A stretch of 64,000 bases of DNA, from positions 8,152,048 through 8,216,047 of the forward strand of contig OY741267.1 of NCBI GenBank assembly GCA_963514095.1. The letters are read 5' to 3'. The position numbers and the translations under genes were made by a program. The DNA is from Eutrigla gurnardus (taxonomy: Eukaryota > Chordata > Actinopteri > Perciformes > Triglidae). Below the pieces are notes generated by a model. It was given only the letters and a program-made list of their open reading frames with translations. It did no database searches and was not told the origin of the DNA. Below are positions 1 through 10,356 of the stretch, one piece after another (position 1 is the first letter of the stretch; each line of letters opens with the position of its first letter).

Positions 1-580
1 TTTAAGTGCAGAGATAGCCTCCATGAAAAATGCTGAGTGAGCAGTCGACTGCATGAGAACCTTCGTGGAATAACCACCAACATTAACCAACGCCTGAGTG
101 TGATTGAGCAACCCAGTGCCAGCAAGGGGAATGCAGCCACAACCATGGCCAGTGAGGGGGCCCAGCACCATGGTCCAAGTCACAGGGAGCCTGCACCTAG
201 GCCCTCGGCGTTGTCCGTCACTGAGGACACAGCTGGCAGGGGGAGTGATGTGACGATGTCCCCTGCATGGAGTCATGCACTAAAGCATGGCAAGCGCAAG
301 GTCCTGGAAAAGGGTCTACTGCTGCAGTACAGAACAAGACTAGTATGAATCCTCCCAGAGAGAAGAAGACCTACGGCACAGTTGGAACCGGAGCAGTGGG
401 GAACACACATGCAGTGACAACTAAGCTGGTGAGTGTGTTCGCGACAAAGTTTGCTCCTGACCTAGACTCAGAGACTCTGGCTAGATATCTAAAAGAACAA
501 CTCTCCAGAGATGTGACTTGTCATAAGATTAACACTGAGTATACACGGTACAGGGGCCTCATTTATAAAACTGCATAGGA
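1..580 (+). pseudogene. Retroelement ORF1-like remnant (copy A)
   Basis: Frames with stops and a frameshift resemble a teleost retroelement ORF1 type: a segment with ENLRGITTNINQRLSVIE (predicted helical), then GTGAVGNTHAVTTKLVSVF and an acidic SETLARYLKEQL stretch. The family is inferred from the general look of the sequence. The part further upstream is visible only in copy B (40506-40905). Confidence 0.4.
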
Positions 581-729
581 TCCTTACTAAAAGTGTACGT
601 AAGCCCTTTATAAATCACAGATCACCTACAAGTGTGCGTACCTGAATCCCGCCCTGTACACGCCCACTTTTTACCATATTAATGAGCCGGCATGCAATCG
701 TTTCCGTGTGGTGAATCACGGCGACAGGT

Positions 730-1111
730 CAGAAAAAAAGCAAAGAAACGTAACTTTTCAGAAACGGAGAAAGAGACACTTGTTGGGGAGGTGGAGGCCC
801 GGAAAATAATTTAATTTAGTGGTCACAGCAGCGGGATCACAAATAAAAATGCGCAGTGCGAGTGGCAACACATTGCTGCTGCAGTCCACGGCGTCAGTGG
901 GACGGAGTGGACGGTGGCGGAACTTAAGAAAAAGTGGTCTGATCTGAAGGTAAATGACAACTTTCTGCTCCTTTACCAACATGTATTCAATGTATTGATT
1001 GAGTATTTGAGGAAGTTGGATTTTGATGTGACTTTGACAGGGATTGAGTCTGAAAAGGAGGGAGACACAGACGCGACTGAGACCAGAGGGATAAGGGTGA
1101 ACAGATTTTAA
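730..1111 (+). pseudogene. Harbinger-type Myb/SANT-like protein remnant (copy A)
   Basis: In frame from about 744 the sequence reads RNFSETEKETLVGEVEAR, a stop, then GITNKNAQCEWQHIAAAV and TVAELKKKWSDLKV. This is the Myb/SANT-like (NAIF1-type) DNA-binding domain that accompanies PIF/Harbinger transposases. The in-frame TAA and the loss of homology after about 960 mark it as dead. I saw no nuclease ORF beside it. Confidence 0.6.
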
Positions 1112-1175
1112 ACTTTTATTGTATGTAAAACAAAACGTTAAATCTTGTCTGTCCTTCCAGAGTCTGCAGCGTTGG

Positions 1176-1225
1176 GCGTAGAGGAGGGTGAAGGTGAGGA
1201 GGGTGACGGTGAGGAGGGTGATGTG
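1176..1225. repeat. 15-bp tandem repeat, about 3 units (copy A)
   Basis: Units of GGTGAGGAGGGTGAC type. Copy B (about 42078-42137) has one unit more. No gene is evident in the GC-rich stretch 1140-1340 around it. Confidence 0.7.
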
Positions 1226-1425
1226 AGGCCCCCTTGCGGACCCCCCTTACGTCCACCGCAAGGGCCTGACGTGCACCTCCCAAAAATCCTAGACGCGCGC
1301 CGAGGCGACGCAGCACCAACGCAGCGGCATTGGCTGTGATGGGTCCGCTAACTACATCCACTGGAGACCGCTTTTCCAGTTTCCACTCATAAACACCGCC
1401 ATTTAAACTTTTAATACTTTTATTG

Positions 1426-1608
1426 TTTGCACCTTGTTTTATTGTTTGCACCTTGTTTTATTGTTTGCACCTTGTTTTATTGTTTGCATCTTGTTTTATT
1501 GTTTGCACCTTGTTTTATTGTTTGCACCTTGTTTTATTGTTTGCACCTTGTTTTATTGTTTGCACCTTGTTTTATTGTTTGAACCTTGTTTTATTGTTTG
1601 CACCTTGT
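1426..1608. repeat. 19-bp minisatellite (copy A)
   Basis: About nine to ten tandem units of CTTGTTTTATTGTTTGCAC with rare variants. Long open frames across it come from the lack of stops in the unit and are not genes. Confidence 0.9.
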
Positions 1609-1619
1609 CGCTTTTGCAC

Positions 1620-2387
1620 AAAGAAATAAAACAAGTTCTGAAAAATTGTGGATGTTTAAAGCCGGAAGGTAAAAGATAGGCTATAACGAGGCTAACGACG
1701 ATACACGTCACTAGAGTCTCAGTCAGTCAGTCAGTCTTTACAAAAGAACATAGCGCCCTCTACCGGTGTGGCATTGAATTGCATTTCGACACGTAAACCC
1801 CACGCAGAACCATCACGGTCTCCAAGCAACTGCGTGGCCATTGCGTGATCACTACGCGGAAGCATAACCGAGGCTTGAGCGTGCACGAGCGTGGCACTCA
1901 TTATAGCGCATTTCCTCTGCGCTCTGGTGGTTTAAAAACGAGGATAAAGGGTAACAATTATATGATTGCTTAATGGCTGTATTTATATGTTGATGATATA
2001 CAGTATGCGCCATAAATAAGATGACTATGTAGTTATTCCCGCTGTGTTCTGCAGTGATCTAATGCAGGGTATTTATTGTATCCTGTATTACATGCAGTCG
2101 GGCCGTCTCCTCCTGACAGCGCTGATTCAATATATCGAAATTATTTTTTATTTAAGATACGAGTTGGATTTTAAAAGAAGGTGTTTATGAAAAAAAATAT
2201 CACTCAGTAAAAGCGTCAAAAATCATCATGATAACGTGGATCTAACGTATGATATGGAGTGAAATTAGTCATAAAAATGATATAGTTCTTCTCATATTTA
2301 TTATACAATCTGACTTCCGTTCACCACAGCTCCATCTGTGTCGCTGATTCCCCTCCAGCAGATGAATAATCTTGCTTTTATAGGGTC
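1620..2387. other. Gene-free stretch with a candidate CTCF-like site
   Basis: No coding signal seen. At 1751-1765 the sequence TAGCGCCCTCTACCG reads on the minus strand as CGGTAGAGGGCGCTA, close to the vertebrate CTCF core. The copy B equivalent is 42702-42716. Confidence 0.4.
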
Positions 2388-2740
2388 TTATATAAGGGAA
2401 AGTGGGTACACATCCATATTTGTCATGAATCCTTGTCTCGCGTCACATGTTTGGATGAAAGGTTTTTTGTAGTCTGGGAGTGCTAATACTGATGTGCTCA
2501 CTAAAACCTGTCTTAGTTGTTTAAAGGCCTGTTCTGCCTCTTGTGTCCAAATAATGTTATCTCTGGCTGCCATAGTCTGATTTAACTCTGAGTCCGTCTG
2601 ACTTTGATTTAGTTAAGCCTCCAGCATCTTCCTCCTGCACAACCGGTTTGCATGCTCCGGTATCACACAGGAATTTGATCTTGTGATTGTTCACTTTTAA
2701 TGTAACAAACTGTTTCTCTTCTAGGCCTAACAAATTCACC
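2388..2740 (-). pseudogene. Retroviral-type pol fragment: protease and RT/RNase H pieces (copy A)
   Basis: On the minus strand two short frames remain: one with an aspartic-protease-like FLCDTGACKPV, and one with WTQEAEQAFKQLRQVL and LPDYKKPF, typical of the RT-RNase H connection of gypsy-like or retroviral pol. The two pieces are adjacent although several hundred codons normally separate them. This is an internally deleted, inactive remnant. Confidence 0.6.
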
Positions 2741-4640
2741 CAAGGAGGAGATCAGAGACAGAGGAGTAAAGTCGACGTCTGACTTTAATCTTGTAAGAGG
2801 AGCAGTTCCAATGCAACAACGTATGAGGATGCTAGAGGAAGCGCTCAAATCAGTGTGGTGACTTGTGACGACCCTCCCTGTTCTCTCTCCCTCTTCTGAC
2901 ATCAGCAGGGTCGTTAGCAGGATTGGCACCACCTGGGCTGTGAGAGTCTGGGTGCTTGTAACACTCTCCTGGAGCTCAGTAGCTGGCTGACTCTCCTCCC
3001 AGAGACACCTTGTTCGGCTTTTGTTTGGCATTTGGGTTTCTGTACCCCTTTATACAACATTACACACACACTTCTCCACTCATGCATTCACCTACACCAC
3101 TGATCCCACTGACTACACACGCCATGATTAGTTTAGGTTACTTTTCCTTTAATAAATACTCAGTTAATTGTATCCTGTGTGCATCTCCTTCCTTTGTCAT
3201 GGCCGTGCGGCCCGGTTTGTGACAGACTTGAGTCTTTTAAAGGTCCAGGAGATAACGCGTCATTAACATTAATCTTCATGTAGAACAAGACATCATGTGC
3301 ACAAGGCCCCTGATAACAATTAGTACACTTTAAAATATGGCTTTAGGGCTTTTAGGTAAAACTAACAAGACCCTTAAGGCCATAACCTAAACAAAGAAGA
3401 CTAAAATCATGAGGTTAGACAGAATTCTTATAACAATTCTGTTATAGTAATCAAGTATTCTGCTGAGTGTTCATTTAGTTTCATCCATGACAGTATTTAA
3501 AAACGATAAAGTTTATTCCTCCAGTCTATTTTCAGGCCTGTTAACATGTTATAAATGCACTGAAACCAGCATCACTCTGTGTCCTAGTAGCCTGTTAGCA
3601 TCACTGACGTTACTGTATCTGTAAACACCACAATACTGTTTTAGGCTTTTAGTCTCTGTGAGGTCACAAGGCCCTGTGAGGTCACAAGGCCCTGCAGTCT
3701 CATGGCCTTTTATGGCGACTGGCAGGACGTTTACCTGCTCATTAAGATCAACTGGCACACGTCTTCAACTTACAAGGAAAGTGGGATTCATCGTTTTAAG
3801 AACACAGTTGTCACGGAGACCAAATTTAAGAAAAAACCTAGGATGATATCGTGAATGAGACCCAATGATCATCTTATCTTGTAGACCGACTGGACAATCA
3901 AAGCATTTATTGGCAGAAATGGAATATAATAAGAATAAGTATGTTTTCTTTTGTGTATAAACTCTTTAAAATAAACAATCACATGATGAGGGTCCAGAGT
4001 CGAGGCTCTAAGGATGGAGGGTTTTGGAAGCACAGAAGACCTTGAGGCATTGTGATGAAAACATTTGACTTGACTTAAAAATGAAACAGAAACAAAAGAC
4101 AAACAGTGAAATAAAAATAGTACATTTTATATATATTTATATTAAGACGTGGGCCTGAAATAAAAATGATGAAACACTAAACACAAGCAATAAATCCAAC
4201 GACATGAGAAGGCACTAACAGTAGAAAGAGGGAGAGTAGCAGTAGAGTTTGAAACAGTGTGGTGTTGCCGACACTAGAGGGCAGCAGCGTCAAGGTTTCA
4301 TTCATCACAGCAGCAACACAGAACAGAGAAAAGTACTGAAATATAAACTATGAGGTGATAACTACATGTTTAAAGTGGGAACATACCAGAACAACATAAA
4401 GATAATTCATAATATCATATATATTTTATTCATATTATCTTTTTCACAGACAAACGATGTTGTCCAGCTAATATTTTCATCCCATGAGAAAACACTTCTA
4501 GCATTGTTTCAGTTACAAATGACATATTTGTTGATATAGTTTGGTTTTGTCTCCAACCTTGGCCTGAATACAACCTGTTTCATAGACGACGAGTGTTAGA
4601 GGCAGAAGCACAGCTGTGTGGCTTCACCATGTCATCAACA
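2741..4640. other. Gene-free stretch upstream of V (copy A)
   Basis: Mostly AT-rich sequence without a recognisable gene. It contains two tandem units of an 18-bp repeat (GTGAGGTCACAAGGCCCT, near 3658-3694; three units in copy B near 44609-44660) and a CTCF-like motif, ACACTAGAGGGCAGCAG, at 4271-4287. Confidence 0.5.
4271..4287 (+). promoter_or_regulatory. Candidate CTCF-like motif upstream of V (copy A)
   Basis: ACACTAGAGGGCAGCAG resembles the CTCF core (CCACNAGGGGGCAG) with one or two mismatches. Located 1.2 kb upstream of the V leader and conserved at 45240-45256 in copy B. Motif resemblance only. Confidence 0.3.
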
Positions 4641-4945
4641 GCCTGCTTCACTAGAACTGTGGATGGTGGATGGTACCAATGATGTTCTGGGTGGTTTTAA
4701 TCCCCCGCTGTAGAGCGCTCCTGCCCTGGGCCGTGCACATCCCACAGCGGTTTGTAATGTTCCCATCAGGAGGATTTCTTGTGGCCCACAGGCCAGCAGC
4801 TTTACTCACAATCACTCTCATCAGGGTCTTTCTCACATGTGCTGTGGATACTCAAAGTGGCCGGTCCTCTGGAGGTGGGGCAGACCTGACAGCTGACTGT
4901 GCTGCTGCTTTTGTAGCCTCGGACATTCTGGACGGTCTGCCACAT
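4640..4945 (-). pseudogene. Non-LTR retrotransposon C-terminal remnant (copy A)
   Basis: The minus strand reads MSEATKAAAQSA, then RKTLMRVIVSKAAGLWATR and QGRSALQRGIKTTQNIIGT. The last piece resembles the segment after the reverse transcriptase in some fish LINEs (RALQRVVKTAQ..I). It ends abruptly. Family assignment is uncertain. Confidence 0.4.
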
Positions 4946-5483
4946 ATCTTTAGTGTTTCTCTCTCTTAATGCCTCCGCTTTGCCTCCGAGGTGCCAGCGT
5001 TCGGTCTTGCTCTGGCGATGCGGTGTGCTTCATTGTCAGCTGACCGGAGGAGGCTTCTGTTTGCAACAACAGATACTGTATCTGAAGAAGAAGATTCAAC
5101 ACAGACAGAATTCTGTGAGATGGAAGGTCTCAGTTTGATGAATCACACAATGAAAAAAGAAGCTATTCTACTATGAATATGATAGATATAAAACTAAAGC
5201 TTCCTGCTGTGAATTCATCATTATATGATCTTTTACAGTGGTGTCACAGTGTGGATGTTTGACTCGATGCTGTTGTTGTTTCCACACAAAAAACTGCTGC
5301 TTTAAAACCTATAAAAAATGGAGACGGGCTTATCTGTCTGCTGCAGGGGCTGATGGGAGGTGTGAGGACCTGTTGGAAACCATGTGGCCCTCATCTGATC
5401 TCACAGCTGCTCTTTGTTTGGCCTCAGCTGCATCAGAGCGTCACTTCTCCCCAGGTTCACCAGAGGAAACATCACTGAACAAA

Positions 5484-5933
5484 ATGCTGTTCCTCTCGGC
5501 TGCTGCTCTGTGCTGTCTGTGTTCAGGTGAGTGTTTCCAGCCAATCAGGGGCCAACAAAGTCCACCTTTAACAAACAATGTCACACTCACCTTCATCCAC
5601 CTGTCTGTTTCTCTAAAGTGCTGGTTGCCATGGCAGCAGAGCTGATTCAGGATGATTTAACATTGACCAGGAGAGTTGGTGGGAGCGTGTCCTTCAGCTG
5701 CCGAACTGACCAGTGTAGCAATGGTTTCATACTCTGGTTCCAGAAGAGAGACACAGAAACATTCAGAGGGATTCTGGATATTCGGGAGAGTGATGGTCAC
5801 GTTTTTAAACCTTACAATCATCCTCAGCAAGATGATTTCTCAGCTGTGTGGACACAGAACAACTGTGAGTTGAAGATCCAGAATGTTAAACTCAGTCATT
5901 CAGCCTCCTACTACTGCTTGTGTTGGACGTCCC
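5484..5933 (+). CDS. TRGV: T-cell receptor gamma-type variable (V) segment, copy A
   Basis: This is a germline V segment that joins a J to form the antigen-binding domain of a membrane receptor chain. The leader exon 5484-5526 encodes MLFLSAAALCCLCSG and ends in a GTGAGT donor, phase 1. The V exon 5619-5933 follows a CTAAAG acceptor. Seen in the V exon: first canonical Cys in SFSCRT, tryptophan in ILWFQKR, and second canonical Cys in SASYYC, followed by a germline CDR3 start (CLCWTS). A 23-type recombination signal follows directly, and the TGA in frame lies inside that signal, as expected for an unrearranged V. Extra cysteines lie in CDR1 (DQC), in TQNNCEL and just after YYC. Assignment to gamma rests on the linked constant region; the V alone could be another IgSF receptor type. 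About 119 residues in germline form. Confidence 0.87.
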
Positions 5934-5971
5934 CACAGTGAGAAATGTTCCCTGCAGTCTGAACAAAAACC
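5934..5971 (+). promoter_or_regulatory. V recombination signal sequence, 23-type (copy A)
   Basis: Heptamer CACAGTG at 5934-5940, a 22-bp spacer, then nonamer ACAAAAACC at 5963-5971. Heptamer and nonamer both match consensus for the RAG recombinase. It directly abuts the V coding end, so the V can pair with the 12-type signal of the J at 14577-14604. Confidence 0.92.
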
Positions 5972-6239
5972 AACAGATGAAAAGATGTTACACCGTGTAT
6001 GTGACAGGAAGAGAGCCGTGAACCACAGCCCGGGTTCACATATTTCACCAGGATATGAGCCACAGTCACAAACACACTGAAATGAGGGCTTATCATTTAT
6101 TTCAATTCATATTCATTCATATTTTATAAGATATTCCAGCAGGTTTATTGTTGTTCCACACAGTGAGGGCATTAAAGTGGCACCGAGGCACCATGATGAA
6201 CACAAACTAGTAGAACACAATAAACATAATCCAGATGAA

Positions 6240-6640
6240 GGGCTGCAGGGTGGTGGAGATGGTGTCACCACAGCCAGAGGGTCCCGGGTTCAATTCCCAG
6301 TTTGGGTTCAGGCTCCTTCTGTGTGGATTTACATGTTCTGTTACCTGTCTGTCTCTACATGTCAGCCCTGTGATAGACCGGTTACCTGTCTGTCTCTACA
6401 TGTCGGCCCTGTGATAGACTGGTTACCTGTCTGTCTCTACATGTCAGCCCTGTGATAGACTGGTTACCTGTCTGTCTCTACATGTCAGCCCTGTGATAGA
6501 CTGGTTACCTGTCTGTCTCTACATGTCGGCCCTGTGATAGACTGGTTACCTGTCTGTCTCTACATGTCAGCCCTGTGATAGACTGGTTACCTGTCTGTCT
6601 CTACATGTCTCCCTGTGATAGACTGGTTACCAGTAATAAA
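6240..6640 (+). mobile_element. tRNA-derived SINE with an internal 41-bp minisatellite (copy A)
   Basis: The head (GGGCTGCAGGGTGGTGGAG, B-box-like GGGTTCAATTCCC, CCTTCTGTGTGGATTTACAT) matches the complete SINE at 32862-33246. From 6341 the SINE piece CTCTACATGTCGGCCCTGTG is repeated about seven times as a 41-bp unit with GATAGACTGG. The normal SINE tail is absent after the array. Confidence 0.75.
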
Positions 6641-6906
6641 TACAGGCATACAATACATGTGGTTTGTACAAAATAGATCAAAATAGTAAAATATAAACAT
6701 GAAGAATTCTGACAACTATGTTATAGATTGTAAACACAAGAAGAATATGAATCAGGGAGGACGTTGAACAACAAATGTCATGAGTCTGCAGGTTTTTGAT
6801 CATAAACCAACGTATTGGTCACATTCTAATGTTGAGATTAAAGTCAGAGGATCATCAAAGTGGTTCTGATTCATCCTGAGGGGAACATGAATTATGAACC
6901 ACAGTT

Positions 6907-7045
6907 CATCATCCATCCATCCATTTTCTTCCACTTAACCGGGACAGGGTCGTGGAGGAAGACGGCTTAGGAGGGCCTTCCAGATGCTCTTTTCCCCAAC
7001 AACACTTTCCAGCTCTTCTTGGGGACCCAATGTGTTCCCAGGCTA
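6907..7045 (-). mobile_element. 3' end of RTE-like LINE (copy A)
   Basis: Begins with CCATCCATCCATTTTCTTCC. On the minus strand it gives the C-terminal coding end and ATGG-repeat tail of the LINE family whose reverse transcriptase lies at 36287-37890. Copy B: about 47870-48005. Only the tail was inserted (5' truncation). Confidence 0.55.
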
Positions 7046-7049
7046 TGGA

Positions 7050-7510
7050 TATACACTGCTCAAAACACGAAGGGAACACTTCAATCACACCTCACATCCT
7101 GATGAACAAATTATTCAACTTCAAAATCAGACAGAAAATCTGCTCCTGATGAGTCCTGGGGGATCTCTCTCTTAAGAAAGGAACACAGATCTTAGAGATA
7201 TACTAGTCCACAATGCTTATAACAAGGAAAACAACAGGACTTATGTAACCAATCTTAGTGATATAAAAGTGAATTACAGTATAATAACAACTTGGACTAA
7301 TAACTAGACCCTGGCCAGAATCAGAAGACACCAAATTTGTAAGGAGCAAATGTGTTGAGCAGCAATAATGAGGCAGGCACTGGAATAACTGTTGAGTAGC
7401 CACTCTTGTATTTTTACAGTGCATGAAGAGACATTCAATTTGTACGAACATACAAAATAATGACCCAGATTTCCAAAAATAAAGGAATAGTGTGCACACT
7501 TAAATAAAAG
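7050..7510. mobile_element. Possible MITE (copy A)
   Basis: Starts with ACACTGCTCAAAACACGAAG, which resembles the terminus of a common fish DNA element (CACTGCTCAAAAA, then AGGGAACACTT). No coding region and no clear second terminus. Copy B: about 48017-48480. Confidence 0.3.
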
Positions 7511-9434
7511 AAAAGTGTCCGTTGGGGCCCTTATGAAATAAGAGTTGTTGCAGGTGCACCTGATTTTAAAGGTCCATGGAGTGTAATGTATGTGTGAGAG
7601 TGTGTACGTGGGTATCTCCTTTGTGGTCATTCTTCCTCAAAGTGGTTGGCTCGCCATCTGTCACGACCGGAATCTCGTCCTGGTCCTCGGATTTTCTCCG
7701 TCCTCTCAAAAACCTGATCTATACACAAGGTCATATAAGTTACATTCTATTCTCAGATGCATCATTAAGGTTTAAATGTCAAAAATCAATATATTGCATC
7801 AAACCTCATATGTAAATCTTCAATCTTATCAAATCTTGAAGCTTCAGTTTTAGTTTTTATAGTTGTACAACATTCAACAATCAGTGTATCAAATATGAGA
7901 ACTAACCAAGTGCTCACCTATTTATCTGTTCATGTGAACAGTATTTCAACGATATTTATGGTAAGTAACCATTTACATTCAAAATATATCATAACCATAT
8001 CAAAATAATGTGCAAATAACATAAAAAATACACATATTGAGATTTAGAGGTATCAAAGAAGTGTGCTTAATTACTCCAACACTATAGACCTATTTATGCG
8101 AGAGAAACTGCACCAAAAATTACCCTCTAAGTAACTTTAGACTCACATTGAAATGAAATAAATTCCTTCAGTAGTTCACATTACAAAATAAAATATTATT
8201 TTACTCTCATCATATGATTTATCAAATTACTTTCCCTGTAAATTGGCATTAGGAAAATAAAACAAACCTCCTTTTTACATTCAGATATCGGCATAAAATA
8301 ATAGATACGATACACACATGTTCAAAATATTGCATCATTATTCACTTCAGTTCACTCTCATAGCCTTTATTATCACCGCTGCTCTCTTTCAGCACACTGA
8401 AAATCAACAGAGAAATAGCATCGGAGCAGCTAAAGAGACACGTGTCTCACCGTTGCTCTGTAGTTCAAAGCCGAGCACGCCGATGTCGGAGCTGCAGCGG
8501 CTCTCCGGATGGAAGGTTAGTGGTTAGCCTGTTAGACACTGAGCTAGCATTAGCATGGACAACGACGGTAAGTACTAGCGAGGTTTTTTTCTCCAGATAA
8601 ACAACTCGTCTTACCGACGCGACTCGTCTCCTTCATGGAGTCACTCGGCTCCGGACTCCCAGTGGGTAAGTGCGCTGGCTTACGTTTCCTCTTTTCACAG
8701 GTTAGCTCGGGTTTCTCTCTTTTGTCTGCTAAGCAGGTAGCTGCGCTCACCCCCGTGGCTAAGATGAAAAGGGCCCGGAGAGCGACGCACTTCACCTCAC
8801 GAGCTGACCGTGGTCTGCGTTACCCCTGATTAGCTGTTGGTCTACTCCATGTGGGATCATGTGAACTGAGCGGCGCATTCAAATGCAATGGGAGATTTAA
8901 AACTTTGCCGATACAAACAAATAAAAATAAGAAAATAAATACTCTCTCTTCATTCTATTATCTAATTGTGTTCATTTTACACCTGGGCTACACCAAGGAA
9001 TCACTTCCAGTACGGGACATTGGTTTTATCTGTCTCCCTGTTTTGAATGAAGACTCCAGAGTCGGTGTCGACCACAATCAGGTGCAAGGCTTGTGACAAA
9101 GTGAATTGGGGAGTACTACAAAGTGGATCAATGATCATTGGCCTCGGGTGTTCTGGTACCAAGAACACTTCTGAACCACAATATACTCCAACATGCACTC
9201 TAAGAAATGATTCATGGGCTTCATGGATGACACTTACAATAAAGATATTTAACAGCATAAAAAATGTACTTTAAGTAAGTTAACAACTTGTTTTAAGAAG
9301 TTGGTCAAACTGGAAAAAAAGATATTGACTTATTAATATCCATTTTGAATAAGTATTTCTTCGTTCACTCAACAGCGAACACTAAGTCAGTGTAACTTTA
9401 TTGAGTTTCAACTGTGAATCAAAACTAAGGAGAC
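7511..9434. other. Gene-free stretch between V and J, part 1 (copy A)
   Basis: AT-rich except for a CpG-rich island at about 8430-8830. The island has several GTAAGT-like donors and short open frames, but no protein I recognise. It could be part of an unidentified transposon or an old first exon. Copy B: about 48481-50401. Confidence 0.4.
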
Positions 9435-9442
9435 TCCTGAAC

Positions 9443-10348
9443 CATGGGCGTCGCTAGACCCCTTTTACTGGGGCACGTGCCCCAGTATTGATCTGCCGTG
9501 CCCCAGTAAAATCTCACGCTCGAGTTTTAATGAGCTACTATATTTGGCAGTGGATTCATTTATATTGATAGTAACGGTTAAAGAATGGATTTTTTTTCTC
9601 ATCCACAATGTCAAACCAGCGCAGTTTAACCCAAAATACAAAGCTGAGGCACGCACCTCGTGGTCCGGGTCCAGCGCGCACATTACGTCCCCCCCACCAC
9701 CATGTCATGGTATGATCCACTTCTCTCTCCCACCTGCCCCGCTCGCCCTGATGCCCGCAGTAGCCGGCGTGAAGCGGCACAGTGCGTGTAGTTTCTGTCT
9801 GTCGTCCCAGTAAGGAGCTCAAACAACGACGTGTACACATTTCTTTTACCACTCAATAATCACCACCAGTCCTCATTCCTGCTGCTCTGAATCACAGATC
9901 ACTCTTTGAGTTGTTTCATAGGAGTTAGATAGCTGACGGTTTACCCCATTATCTTTTCATTTTAATACAATTTACTTTATAGTACTTTATAAACCAAGTG
10001 ATGGCTCAGCATTAAAGTAAGATTTACAGTCACAGTGATTTCCCCAACCCCCAAAGTCTGATGTTCTTCATTCACAAATGTGGGAACGATACTCCAAAAT
10101 CATCAAAAACATGTTGAGAATGTTCATAATGTATGTTGAAATAAATATGAATTAGAGATTAATATCTCTACATTTTTACCTTTCAGTTTTTAGCAGCAGT
10201 AGTATGGCTGTGGCAGTAATAGTGGGCAGTTTATATAGTACATTGTACAGCACATTTCATACACAGCGGGAATTCAAGGATGTTTTTTGTGATTTGAGTA
10301 ATAGGGGGCCTGTGCCCCAGTAGAGCTTAATGTCTAGCAACGCCCCTG
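9443..10348. mobile_element. Non-autonomous hAT transposon with target-site duplication (copy A)
   Basis: Left end CATGGGCGTCGCTAGAC and right end (minus strand) CAGGGGCGTTGCTAGAC form terminal inverted repeats, and both ends carry an inward ACTGGGGCAC. The element is flanked by the 8-bp direct repeat TCCTGAAC (9435-9442 and 10349-10356), the length hAT transposases make. It is 906 bp and has no transposase frame. Confidence 0.85.
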
Positions 10349-10356
10349 TCCTGAAC

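Noticed and set aside
1423..1679. Phe/Leu/Cys-rich ORFs over the 19-bp minisatellite (and 42336-42630).
   Set aside because: Repeat without stops; no conserved protein.
5238..5645. A 135-codon frame reading into the V leader.
   Set aside because: The leader has its own ATG at 5484 and a donor at 5527; the upstream part is cysteine-rich noise and the frame is not kept in copy B.
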